NCBI RefSeq assembly: GCF_047496725.1
Contig: NC_132970.1
Span: forward strand, 6,950,001 to 7,014,000
Length of the DNA: 64,000 bases
Source: Anoplolepis gracilipes
Taxonomy: Eukaryota > Arthropoda > Insecta > Hymenoptera > Formicidae
Direction of reading: 5' to 3'
Positions 11,764 to 24,440 of the stretch are shown in pieces. Under the pieces are notes generated by a model. The model was given only the letters and a program-made list of their open reading frames with translations. It was not told where the DNA came from and searched no databases. Numbering within the stretch: position 1 is the first letter of the stretch; every line of letters begins with the position of its first letter. Made by a program: the position numbers and the translations under genes.

Positions 11764-11952
11764 ATGCACTATGGAGCTGAGCAATCAGAGCGTATGATAT
11801 GTTTCACTTTGATATGTTTGTATCTGACCATCCTCTCCCTTGTAGACGTCTCTGACAGCAGTAACATCATTTATTTTAATTCCCGTAATGCATGGGGAAG
11901 AATTGCCGATATCATACTGATTTTAAATCGTATTTTCACAATTTTTTTATAA
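11764..11952 (+). CDS. Weak candidate small ORF with a signal-like segment
   Basis: A 62-codon ATG frame with a hydrophobic stretch at residues 11-27 (MICFTLICLYLTILSLV) and then polar text SDSSNIIYFNSRNAWGRIAD. A pyrimidine-rich run ending TTTTAG lies about 12 bases upstream of the ATG region. The antisense strand has a similarly protein-like 40-residue text, so coding status is unresolved. I do not recognise it. Confidence 0.12.
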   Translation: MHYGAEQSERMICFTLICLYLTILSLVDVSDSSNIIYFNSRNAWGRIADIILILNRIFTIFL

Positions 11953-13290
11953 TTAATAAATATAAACAATATCTAACGGTAAAAAATATAAAATATAAAT
12001 AAGCAATGAGAGATAAAAAATTATCTGATTACATCATAACAGTATGATTTAAAAAAATTGTGTCAAAAAAACATTTATTATTTTTAATTATAAACCCAAC
12101 TGTTATTTATAAATTTGTTATTTAATTATGTTATTTTTTATCATTATTATTTCTTTCTTTATTTTAATATGTATAAATATATATTAGTGAATGATTTTTT
12201 TCTGAGTTATATTTTATTATTTCCATTCACAAATTTATTACTTTTAAAGAAGATACGATGTTGAAAACCGATAGATACGATTTAGAAAACTGATTACTAC
12301 TAAATCGTATTTTTTACTGTCATACAAAGGTATATAACAAATTAATTTGTTCTTAATAAAAGGCTAAATATTTAATAGTAGATATCTTAAACATCAAGCT
12401 AAAAAGTCAATATCAATTTGAATATAAATTAGTGTCAAATAGGAAATATATAATGTAAATGTAAAGTATCTTAAGTGGTACGATAGTGGCAATTCTCTTC
12501 TTCTAGTCGCGTGTTTTGGTATGTTTAGCTAGTATTATGTCAACGATGAGAATAACTGACAAAATTAATTCGTGCGGAACATGCTGTGAGAACGGTTGCA
12601 TTACGAGAGAATGGCATAAATATGGTTTTCCCGCGAGATGTATTGCGCAACACATCACGAAAATTGTCCATTTTTATTTACATCGCGACGTTTGCAATGT
12701 TTGAGTAAGTATGTCATGCAAATGTAATGTGTTGGAATCGTTGCAAAACTGAGTAGCAAGAATCATAATAACGTTACAAATATAGATTTTCATAAAGACA
12801 GAAAGAAAAGAAGTAGTACAATCAAACTTTCATGCGATTATTATTAGCTCGAGTCAAAAGTAAACTTTAGAAGTAAAACTTGAAATTGTGGAATTTGTAG
12901 TCACGCATTCAAAATAAATATTCTAATAAACGATATTATTAAACTGAATATTTAAATATTGTAAGCACTTAATATCTATAGTTTTTAGTGATTAAATGTA
13001 CAAAAAAAATTTTATTATTTAAAACAATAAAAGTTGTGGATTAAAAGCATTTATATAGACAATTAGAGCTATTACATTGAAAAAAAGAAAGTACAAAAAA
13101 TTATCCTACAGAACATATTTTAATATTTTAATATTTTAAAGCCTTTCTGTAAATTATTTCTACTTTTTTGATAAATATATATTATATAACTATTATATTT
13201 TTCGAATATATATTATATAAATATTAACTATATTAAAGTATATAAACACACATAAGTATACGATGAAACTTTTCCATGAAAAGTATTAAA

Positions 13291-13292
<2 letters not shown>

Positions 13293-13321
<29 letters not shown>
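13293..13321. repeat. (AT)n microsatellite
   Basis: About 29 bases of alternating AT within AT-rich sequence. Confidence 0.9.
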
Positions 13322-13439
13322 TACTTTTAATTTTAAATAAAGTAAAGGATATTCGAGACTTTGACTTGCGATTAATTATACTCATTCGTTTTCATGTAAT
13401 CGATGATCTCCTAAAGATCAACAAAATAGAATAATACCT

Positions 13440-15169
13440 TTGTTAGAATAGTGTGAAAGCGTACGCAATCTCACTTGATTTACTTGACAGTGATCGATCT
13501 GGCAGTGGTGTCGGACCACGATGTGATTACCCACGAAGATCCATTTCTGCGGACGCGCCACGACATTCTCTTAGAATCTGCAAGAGAATAGCGGCAACGA
13601 ATACGCAGGGCGACGGAGAGAAGAGGACACACTCTCCAGGATCGATCCTAACTCCGAAGATGGAATCAGGTCATTCTCGATCGAAATTAGATGCATCCAC
13701 GCGTCGCACGATCCACAGAAGATAGATATTACGCCGACACGCACGGCCGATTTTTGCCTTGTTGTCGAAATTGTCGTCGCAAGGAGAGGCGTACGAATCA
13801 AATCGTCTATTTAAATCACCGCGCTATTGGCCGGCCAATTGTGTTGCAAACGGCGCGTGTTGAGATGTCACGCATCAGCTGTTTTACCGCCGCATTCAAC
13901 GTAGCATATTCTATCTGTACGCTCATGATAACGGAATCGAGTTTGCCGATGCGTCTCACGTATTACGCGAATTATTTACAATAGAATTCGTCGAGGAGGA
14001 AAGCACACAATCGGTCCGAAAATCGGTGCATCGAAACTTCATCGCCTGAGACTGGCGGACTGGATCTTGGAGATTGCGGATGTGCAGATGATCGATTGAC
14101 GTAACTGTCATTAGACGAGAATCGGGAGATCCATCGGCGACTTCTCACGCGGGAATATGTATCTTGCTTCTCGTCGTATCACTGACTACAGCACACTCTC
14201 TCAACTCTCACCTCCCCTCTTCTCACTCTCCTAGCTACCCTTCGCATTGCTCACGTGATCAGGAAGTTTCACTGGCGCAGCGGAAAAGCTTGGTTTATCC
14301 GCGTCACATCCACGCGGTGCGCGATCTCTCGATTTTGACGACGAGGCTTTTCCTTTGCACTTCGCGCCCGCGGTTAAAATTGAGCACGACGAAGATCGTC
14401 AAGATCGCTCGAGAACCCTTCAAAGCTCGAGGGTCTTAGAAAGATGTAGACGACTAAAATTCCAGTTTGCTCTCTGTCAGTCATGCGAGCGATTTGCGTG
14501 CACTAGACGCTCGACGCTTATACCGTCGACACTGCGACACTTCCACTTGTTTTTTCTTGTTTTGACACGTGCATCGTTACGAGGGATGCAGCCATATGAC
14601 GACAGTCTCACATGTCCCGCTGACACGTGTGTTTAACGCTCACCAAAAAACAGATTTAGAGACAATACGAGTTTGGCGGAAAGATACAACACAGCGCGAA
14701 AACGATAAAAAGAAAAAGCAAAAAAGATAAAAACGAGAGGAGATACAGAAGGAAAATAGAATAAGAGAGAAAAATAGAAGAATAATTGATAAAGAAGGAG
14801 AAGAAAAAGAATAGAAAAGAATAGAAGAAGGTGACGAAGAGGAAAGGCAGAGGAAAAAGGGACGGCTATCACTCCCGTAGCCTTCGATTTTCGGGAGGAA
14901 AGTGAAGGCCGCAGACACCGCCCAGCTAACCGCCCGGGTGTGCCAACACGAAAAACCACCCCCGTGGTATGCTCAACGGCGGATGGTCCAAGTCACCCTA
15001 TCGCGCATGTGCTCAATCTCCATGGATACCGCGGCAGATACGCGCTGACGGCGTTGGCGTCAGCGACGGCGGCCCATGGTACTCTCCCTCTTTAAGGGTT
15101 GCGAGGACTTTTGTACGTAGCGAGGGATGTTGGAAGTTTAACCTAACCGTATAAAGGGCAAAAGGACGA

Positions 15170-15212
<43 letters not shown>

Positions 15213-15290
15213 CTTCTTTTCTTCATCGCCTAACCGCCCCCGTTGCAACTCTGTTTGGCACTCTATTTCCCATAATGAAAATGCAGGTCA
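13440..15290. promoter_or_regulatory. GC-richer, CpG-rich island; possible promoter or 5' exon region
   Basis: A block of 1.85 kb stands out from its AT-rich surroundings by high G+C and many CpG dinucleotides. It has open frames on both strands but none resembling a known protein. Landmarks are a palindromic TCACGTGA at 14251, a pyrimidine tract ending CTCTCCTAG near 14232 that could act as a plus-strand acceptor, a purine-only tract at about 14695-14860, repeated GACGGCG-type text near 15045-15075, a TATAAAGGG box at about 15150 and a (CT)n tract just after it. Such islands in insect introns can be alternative promoters, UTR exons or enhancers. The sequence alone does not say which. Confidence 0.4.
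15150..15209 (+). promoter_or_regulatory. TATA-like box followed by (CT)n tract
   Basis: TATAAAGGG at about 15150 is followed 15 bases later by 37 bases of CT repeat (15173-15209). A TATA box with a GAGA/CT tract is a recognised insect core-promoter arrangement, and it would fire on the plus strand. No coding exon was recognised downstream, so this is only a candidate. Confidence 0.3.
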
Positions 15291-15849
15291 GCTCTCGAAT
15301 GTTGATGCAATACAAAAAGGATAAAAAGCAAAGAAAAGATTGGAAAAAGAGTATTTGTGTGAAATAAAACGACACGCAGGGGTTGATATTCGCAGCTTAA
15401 GCGTAGGCGAGGTCAGAAAAATGGTGAAATCGTTTATGGTATTTATTTAATCCTGTGGAACTAAAGAAATTCCATTTGAGATAATATATAATAAACAACA
15501 GTATTATTAACAGTAATGAGATAATGAAAAAAATAGGTGATCGGAATTTCATGCTAATCGTATGCCTGATATTTTATTCTTTGAATTGAAGTATTTCAAA
15601 TCCACTATATATACACAATATATTTCAAAAAATAAAATAAGTATTTTTTAATATTTTTCATATAATTTCATAGATACATAAATGTACATAATTAATAAAA
15701 AATATAACTATACGAGTTACTTTTTATAACTGCACATATAAGAAAATATTTTTATTCCCCAAAGATTTCATTTTAATATTTTAATATTTTAATATGTTAA
15801 AACATCATAATGCTCACTTAAAACAATTATTGCCATAATTATACTCTCA

Positions 15850-15850
<1 letters not shown>

Positions 15851-15882
<32 letters not shown>
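15851..15882. repeat. (AC)n microsatellite
   Basis: About 32 bases of alternating AC after a short CTCACTC lead. Confidence 0.95.
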
Positions 15883-15884
<2 letters not shown>

Positions 15885-18800
15885 TTTCCAAAGCAAAGTG
15901 AATATGAAAAAGCGATTCAAATTTCACATTTAACAATAGAAACAATTAATAAGAAAATAATTGGAAATAATATATCCATTAGTGGGACATTATCATGCTG
16001 TAGGAAGAGAACAGATTTATTAAAAATTATACGTCGTAATGGAATTCCCGCTAACTAAGCGTAATTCTATACTCCTCTCGAAAGTGGCGCTTAACTGCTT
16101 GCCAGAACTCGTCTGGTTTTGATGCAATAAGCGACCATAGCATGTTATTAAGGAACGATGGAGGAACGACGATGTTCCGCTTGCGAGAAGAAACAATTAT
16201 TATGTTGGACTAAAATTGTGACTCTCGTATTTGAAACTAGTGATACATATGTCATAATCTTCCTAGATTCTCATATAATTTCATTAATTAGAAGAATATC
16301 TATTTTTTGTGTGAAATAAAAATTATAATAATGCAATATTTACTAGATGTCATATGATATTACATATATTATTATTATTATTATTATTATATTATTATCT
16401 TATATATTGAGTTTTAGTTTGTACGTTATCGATTTCTGATAAAACCAATCACAGCTGATAATAAGAGATGCTATCGATAATCGATTAATACAGGTAATTG
16501 TATTCACACACAGAATCACGTGATTTCGCGTTTCCCATGCATGTCTGCCGCTGTTGCTATCTCATAAATAGAAGATACCACCAATCGATACGGATCCTTG
16601 TTGTGAGACGAATCAGAAACGAAGTTAGACGCTGACACGGTCAACAGCTGTTACTCTCTAACAAACCCTTTTTAAAAACTTCCTTTCCTCAGGATATGCA
16701 AATGCGACTCTGTCAAGTAGGCGGTAACCGTTGATTCGATTCTATTGACATTCTTTCGCACACCTGTTTTATGTTAATGTAATAAATAAAGGCATAAAAA
16801 AATTTGTTCGACATAATCAATAGTGAATTATTTGATATGCAATGAAAGCGTTTCGCTGAATCAATGAACGAAATTCTGCTAAAACTTAATAAATAACTCA
16901 ATTTATACTGATCACATACTATTGGTCAAGAATCATAGCAAAACATGGAGCCAATAGTAACACTTGCGATAGCAAATATTTTTAACTATATATTTATCTT
17001 AATAAAAACTATTAAATATTTATAAAAATAAAATTATACTATATGTAAATGTACATTATATATCAGAAACTTACAAATATATATGCTGCATCTTAAAGTT
17101 CAAAACTTTCAATAGCCGTAAATTCGGATGCTAAAATTTTAAACTGTAATTAAAATTCAAGTTTATATATCGATTAAGAAATATAAAACTTTAAGTCAGC
17201 TTAAAGTCAAGTTATATTATATATCATAAATATTACAAAATTTAATAATATTTTTCTAAATTGATGAATCGAATAAATTCTCATCTAACCCCCCCCCCCC
17301 TATTGCTTCAAATTTAATTACTCTCTTGCTGATCTGTTGAAATTCTGCTTATTCCAATCATATTTAATGATACTGCAAACATTAAAATGCGCGTTTTAAA
17401 GTTCAAATATTTCGATATTTATAAAACTAAAATAATTCTAATTAAATTCAAATCGCATTTACTTTGCACTACTTATTTACATTTTATATTTAAAGTATTA
17501 ATGTGATATATCAAGAGATTTCATGCTGACAAAATTAATTTCGAGTACTTACATTTTTAAGGTTTTTAAACGAATAAGAATTTTGAAATATAGCAGTCGT
17601 GAAACTCGAACCTCTCCATTCGAGAATTTCAATGGATTCCTATATCTAGTACCGTGCAAGATTCTAATTAAGTTGAGCGCCGTACGTGATCGCGTTGCTA
17701 CGCAGTATGAAAGTAAGAGGGTGTAGGAAACGTAATTTTGTTCAGAACCATTTTGAATAGAGAATGAGAGTTCGATATAGTATTTTGCTCTTTGTGCTAT
17801 AATTAGGAGTTTCATTTCTAAAGATAAAACGCGATTGAGGTTTGTTTTGTAGCGCCACGCTCCAAAGTAAAGTAATTGTTCGAACTCACGGGTTTTGTTC
17901 TACTTACAATTAATTATCCAAACGTGTCGTATGTAAGTTATATTATCTCGTTAAATTATCACAAAAAATGCACATTAGAACTCAGCAGAACTTTGAGTAT
18001 TTTACCACGAGGCAGCATATAAATCATAGAAAATAAACAAAAAATAAAGATAATCTGTATTATTTACATATTACATTATAGAAATAGTTGGATACAAATG
18101 AATTAATTGTGTGATATTATATCGGATTATCACATTTAAATCATTGTAAGAAATTTCTAACTCACACATAGCAAATAAATAGTTTCCTCCTCTGTGGTTT
18201 GAATAATGTAATTAAACTAAAATATCTAAAATAGTAGTAATTTCATACATAATTTTCTATAATATTAATCTCAGTATTAATAGCAATTATGTATTATGCA
18301 AAGTTCCATTTTTGTACCGGTATTTTTTGTTGGATATATTCATTGGAGTTATTCGTTTATTTATGTACATAAATTTCATTTTAAAATAAGTAACATGTAT
18401 CCGGAATTTATCGTCAGATTTCTTCACGAAAAAACGCTCCGTGATACTACAAGAATGATCGAGTTCACAATCCTGCCATACCTAGAAGGATTATAAGACC
18501 TCCGATGGAATTCGGTATCGAGCCACATCCGCTTGTGAGTGACCAGTTTATAGTTCGATAAATAGGAAAAAAGTGTAATATAGCTTTGTCATTTAGCAGC
18601 ATATATCTCTTCAATTTTATGTCATTCAAGTTCATCCGTTCACATGGTATGCACAGGAAAACGTTTACGAACAAAATTGAATTCTAATGGCATAACACGT
18701 TCGTGATGAGCGCGAAATTCTCCCTGTTACTGCGAAATTAACATCGTTCTGTGAAATGGCTTGGAAAGAGAAAAATAAAGAGCCGTTAGTCTGTTGCCAG

Positions 18801-21189
18801 ACTAATTATTAAGGGAATTGTTTTCTATTTAGTTATTAATCTCATATATGAACAATGCAGAAAAATTAAGTATTTTACTCCATGCCGAATAATTTCATCT
18901 TTAAGATTCGTTTATATTACTGCGAGACTTTAAGAATATTCTCTTAGATGTGTCTGTTGTCTTCTTTAAATTTTAACTATTCTTTATGTAATTATATAAA
19001 TTTTATAACACATAAATATAATATAAATATAATATAATTTATATATAGGATTTATAAAAGTTGAGCTGGTTATAAACATTTATGTAGTTATGTTCTGACA
19101 AACAAAAAAGTTCCTATAAAACATGTTTCTAAAACGCTTCATTAAAAAGTACTCCTGAAGTATTTTCTGTATGTCATGGTCCTAAATTGTAAGCAGTGCT
19201 TATTACGTTAGTTTATTATTTAAATTCTCTTAATTTAAATTCCTTTAATTTAAAAAAATTCTTTTAAATAAATATGTACTACATTAATATTAAAATTCAT
19301 TCTTTAAATTTTAACTTGACATTAATTTTTTAACGAAGTGTTTTAATAATGTTTTAGAAGAACTTTTGATAAAATTATCATTTAAATAAATTACAATTTC
19401 GATTAACATGCAATTTAAAACTTGATTTCTTATCCTTGACTCCATTACATTATTTATTATTTAAACTGAATTAAATGAATATTTAATATCTTGAAATTTA
19501 TCAAAACTGAGACTGTGCATTTTTATTGTACATTCAATACAAAGCAATAAAATATATGTCACAAGAAAATATAGATGGATATAAATATACCAAAACTATC
19601 GCGTATCAGATAAGTATCGGATTCAACTTTGACAGAGTAAACTTTAACAATCGATGTAACTTGACCATACCGTAGAATCGAATAAAGTGAGTTGGATAAA
19701 GTCTTACGTTTGGACAAAACCTTTCATTTGATGCTGGTGAATCGAAGTGTACAGATCGCGGTCTCAAGAGCCATAATTGAATGTCGTTTCATCGATACAA
19801 ACATTTACGAAAAATCCATGTCATGCTAGAAAGCAGTTCAATTTGTATTATTGAAGGTAGAATTTAGAGATACAATCTACATAAATATCGATGATAAGAA
19901 TATTCGAGATGTGGTCTCATTGTATCGAATAAATAAACGACAACTATGATCAAGGTTATAAGTCTTCTGTCACGGATGAACCATTCCACAACAGCGCTTT
20001 ATTACATTATTTTGGCTACATTCCCGCACTCTGGAATTCTACGCGAGTGGTAATAATATTACGCCAGGAATGTAAGTGAGCAGCTTAGCTTATAGTTTCA
20101 AGAATTTATACTAAACACTTGTTTATCTTTGATATAAATAAAAAATTGACAACTGATTCTATAATTACATTTTATACATTATGTATATATGTATGTCTAA
20201 TAAGGAAAAGAAAGCAGCTAATTTATAGATATATTATTATGTAAAACACTTTTATTTAACAATTCAACATTTCCTTAAAATAGTTTAAGTAAAAATAGAA
20301 TATTATGAAAATTATTTACCGTGAAAGATAATATCTGGTACAAATAAGATCATAAGCTACTTTCTTATTATGTATGCAGTTACTTTAAAAAAAGGAATAT
20401 GACCTTAATGTTTATTTAATAAATAAATAAAAATAAAGATTTAACAACAATTGTAATTAAATTTTATTTATTTAGAAAAAAACAAGATAAGAATAAATAG
20501 AATTGCTTCAAATTTTGTCAATTAGATCTAAACTGACAATAAAATCAGTGAGTTTAAACATATAGTGGAAAAAATTTTAGAGTTATTTTCATACTTTTTA
20601 TATTTAAAATTTTAAATATTTATGTTTTAAAAACAGCCTATAATTTTTGTATAAACACATTATGATACTGAAAATTATTCACACTGTAAAGTGAAAAAAA
20701 TAGCATATGTTAAAGAATAAATTGAAAAGAAAAAGAAAAGAGAAAAAAGAAAGAAAGAAAGAGAAAGTTCTATATTTCTTAAACTTAAAATAGGCAGTTA
20801 TTAATGTCATGAATATTCTGCAAATGACATATTTAAGACTATTTGTACATATAAAGAATTCTGGAAAGATCAGAGATTGTATGTTGCCTTGTGCCCTCGA
20901 TAATATTGATAAAATCGGAACTGCAAATGCCCTTTTTTATTATGCATACGGCTATCTACGGAAATATGGCTGAGCATGTCCATCGCGTAACGGGAGACGC
21001 ATACAATCCGACATAACGCTATCGACATCAAATATTCATAAGGGCGCTTCAAGCTCGCATCGAATCACTGAAAACCATAACGCGTACACTCGGCTTACGA
21101 GATTTCGCGCCGAATCACCTTATTGAATAGCCTTTGTGTTATACATATCCGCGTGGACTACAATGCAGTCTCTTTTTCTCTTTCTCTTT

Positions 21190-21214
21190 TTCTCTCTCTC
21201 TCTCTCTCTCTCTC
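21190..21214. repeat. (CT)n microsatellite
   Basis: A short pyrimidine dinucleotide tract embedded in a longer pyrimidine-rich run (21170-21222). Confidence 0.9.
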
Positions 21215-22758
21215 CTCTCTCCAAATTCAATCAGTTTCGATCTCATATCAGTTGGCCATATCGATCTTATACCAAAGATAACAATTCACTTATATCGGTT
21301 GCGCATTAGCGTAAGTATTGTTTTTCTTTTTCCTTGCCACGCTTCCGTTCCCAAATGTCATCAATGCACTATACAAAGCGCATTCTCTTTCTCTTTCTAT
21401 ACGAAGAAAAAAACAGATAATACGCATCGGTATCAGCTGTGGAGTATTGCCGCTATACGTTCTTTTCATCTTCGAACCAAATAACAATGCGTGCTCCAGG
21501 CATGACCTACTTCAGCGTCCTTTCCATTTGTCCTTTCGTTTGTTTGTTCTTTTGAGAAAAACAGACTTTTAAACAAACTCTTGATTCTAACGTTCATTCT
21601 CTTTTAAAGTTGCAAGTATTTCTTTTCCTATACAATATATATTTTGCACAAATGACTGTTGTATCATAATAGTTATATAATTTTTACACTGTCGTGTAAT
21701 TAATTTTTTCGACTACTAAATTATTGTAGCATTGATAATTGAAAAAAATTTTTTAGGAAACAATTTATTTTCGTTATAGCGATTTCCTTGATTTAATATT
21801 TGAAATCAAAAACATACCGTCACTCGTTTCACCCATTTCAACGAGTTTGATACAACACATTTAACAATATCTCGAGTTGACACACGCTGCGCGGTTGTAC
21901 AAGTTTGATCAGGAAGGAGAAGGTACAAATTCAAACGTATCCGGCCTCGAGTACCAAGTTCCGTTCGGTTGCACCCTCGAGAGAAGTTAACGGGGTAGAC
22001 TGGTGCAATTTCCTTTGACCGTTTGTCCCAAACTTCTTTACTTTCAACGCGAATTTCACGTGAATTTCACCTATTCGTTAAAATTGCTTTTGATGTTTAC
22101 TATAAAATTCTAGTTTTTAGATCTAAGTACAAATTTTTTGAACACTTAGTTACATAATTTAATTTGTTAAAGTAAAGTCAATAATAAAGTAAAATGCAAA
22201 ATGAGTTTCTATTATATTGGACACTTTTATTTTTCCAAAAATTTATTCGCAATCAGTTCTAATTTAAAAACTATTCATGCAAAATTTTTATTAAAAAAGA
22301 AATTAATTGCAAAAGTTAAATAATTTATTTATGTATATACAAAAAAATAAAAGTTTGTATATAAAATCTCTATAAAAAATGTCTGTCAGAGAAGAAATTA
22401 ATATTTATTTTAGTATATGTGTGCGTACATACGTATACGTACACCACTGTTTCACGGATAAATTCTTTATGCAGTTATTCACAATTCATTTTCTTTGTCG
22501 GTAAAAATCGTAACATTCCATAATTTTTTTAAAGTTATCTCGGAATTTACTTAAGAAAAACGGAAATAATATAAAAAAAAACAATCATAAAGATAAAAAG
22601 AAAAGTTTTTTCGTGCGAGGGTTGTATTTTTTGTTTTAAACGAAAAATCGATTATTAAGAACTGACCAGAGAAAAGTACCGTTGAAAAGTTTAATTAACA
22701 GATTTGATTTCTTTCTTTGTTGTCACGAATGACCGAGCAGCTAAGCTGGGCTCGATCC

Positions 22759-22806
<48 letters not shown>
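22759..22806. repeat. (TA)n microsatellite
   Basis: About 48 bases of TA with one TATACA interruption near its start. Confidence 0.95.
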
Positions 22807-22807
<1 letters not shown>

Positions 22808-23287
22808 CGTGGTCCACATGATACATTCGATGGCTCAACTGAGCAACAAGATTGATTAAATGTTCTCGACAGCGAGACGATATCGAGAATGAAATCTGAG
22901 ACATCGTATCGATATTACGGAAGAATTTATTGCAATAGTAAAACGTCTGATTATAGTGTAAATATGATTGTAACTTCTTGACAAACAACAATCAAGCACT
23001 ATCAAGATTGTAATCCGCTTTGTTGTGGAGACAAAGGTTGTATTATTATATTTGTGGTCAAAATCGCAAGAAATTACAAAGAAAGATGACAGAGAAAGAA
23101 GACATTTCATTTAAAGTATCCAAAAAGATATATTAATGTATTACTTAATACATAATATATAACACAAATAAAACAAAACAATGCAACATACAATCCTAAA
23201 ATAATATTCATAATATTTTAATACAATTATAAAATATTAAAATACTACAAAAAGAATTTCTTTCTAAATAAGAAAAAAAGAAATAAT

Positions 23288-23289
<2 letters not shown>

Positions 23290-23352
<63 letters not shown>
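23290..23352. repeat. (TC)n microsatellite
   Basis: About 62 bases of pure TC, followed by a CTTCTTCTT tail. Confidence 0.97.
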
Positions 23353-23353
<1 letters not shown>

Positions 23354-24124
23354 TCTTCTTATTTCTCTTTCTTTGTTTCATTAAAAATAGTAAAAAAAAT
23401 TAAGAGAACATTTCGGGAAAAATATTGTTAACAGCCTCTTTAATCACTTTTAATAAGATAATTTGCAAATAAAATATCTTCCCAGAGAAGAAAAAAAATT
23501 GGCAGTAAGTAAAATAGAAAATTTCTGTCGTAAATATGTGTAAATTCAAGTAACAAGCTTTTTTATTCTTTTTAATCGTAAAACGCGATGTATTGAATTG
23601 CAGTTATTTTTTTTCAATTTTATTATACATAAACCATTTTATATAAACCATTTTTACATACACAGATATATATATATCAAATCATATCAATAACAAATAT
23701 TCTAGCTTTCTGCATAAAAAATGCATTTCAAAATTTGAGTGCCAGTAAATGTGTATGATCTTCTTTTATGCCAAGTAAATCAAGTTTATAATTAACATTA
23801 TTTTTTTTAGAAATTTAATTTTCTTGCAATTTTGTAATAATAACGAGCTAATATAATTATACAACAAGCATTTATTTATGATATCAAATTACTAATTTTG
23901 TTTATATCTTTGATTTTAAAACCTTACCCTTCACAAATTTGTGAACAAAGGACTTAACACAGCGTATATGTAAAAATTTAATATAATTTTTACAAATCAT
24001 AAATTTTGTATAAAAAATTTTTCAGAAAAATATCTAGATAGTCAGCACAATCACATGTTGGACATGTACATGTGAACAGAAATAAGATTATTTTTTGGGT
24101 ACAACATCTCCGAGAAAAAATGAA

Positions 24125-24440
24125 CTTATGCGATTACATATAACTATATATGATTATATATAATTAAATCTAAAATTTGACGCAATATGATTTGATCATA
24201 TATAATAATATCTGAAGTTTGGCGTGATATAATCTTATCTTTATATAATCATATTTGGTTAGGTCTGTTTTCATATATAATCAGATTTAACCAAATATGA
24301 TTATATAAAGATATAGTCACATAAGATAATAGCGCGCCAAATTTCAGATATTAATATATATGACCATATAAAATTATATATGTTATCAGATCTTTTCATA
24401 TCTAATTATGTGTATTTATATATGACTATACTATACCCAT
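24125..24440. repeat. Imperfect hairpin element, AT-rich
   Basis: The core arms 24212-24261 and 24288-24347 mirror each other: CTGAAGTTTGGCG on the left against the inverse of GCGCCAAATTTCAG on the right, and an inner CATATTTGGTTA against TAACCAAATATG. A 12-base insertion sits in the right arm. Fainter mirror similarity continues outward to about 24125 and 24440 through TATATGATTATATA-like text. It is non-coding and likely an old foldback MITE. Confidence 0.6.

Larger units (their letters stand above)
10906..13439. other. AT-rich region with GC-richer islands
   Basis: Includes poly-G (about 10981-10992), islands at 11480-11660 and 12480-12720, and inverted ATACGATTTAG / CTAAATCGTAT around 12276-12312. 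A plus-strand frame of 62 codons from ATG at 11764 has a signal-peptide-like segment (MICFTLICLYLTILSLVDVS). It follows a T-rich TATATTTTAG acceptor-like string, but it has no family resemblance, and the opposite strand reads equally well. (AT)n occurs at 13293-13321. Confidence 0.4.
15291..24124. other. Long AT-rich non-coding stretch with scattered islands
   Basis: No supported exon. Contents seen: (AC)n at 15851-15882, (ATT)n at about 16370-16398, poly-C at 17289-17300, (CT)n at 21190-21214, (AT)n at 22759-22806 and (TC)n at 23290-23352. GC-richer islands lie near 16020-16180, 16490-16740, 17550-17900, 18400-18780, 19600-20090, 20870-21560 and 21820-22050. The open frames in those islands lack splice or family support. 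A plus-strand donor-like GC|GTAAGTATT occurs at about 21310. By position this is intronic sequence of the receptor gene. Confidence 0.45.

Noticed and set aside
13453..13984. Plus-strand frames of 90-97 codons and a minus-strand frame in the CpG-rich island
   Set aside because: Arg/Ser-rich translations open on both strands at the same place, which is typical of GC-richer non-coding sequence.
14633..14959. Minus-strand frames of about 100 codons rich in Phe, Leu and Ser
   Set aside because: They are the antisense of a purine-only tract, two frames are open at once, and no splice or family support was found.
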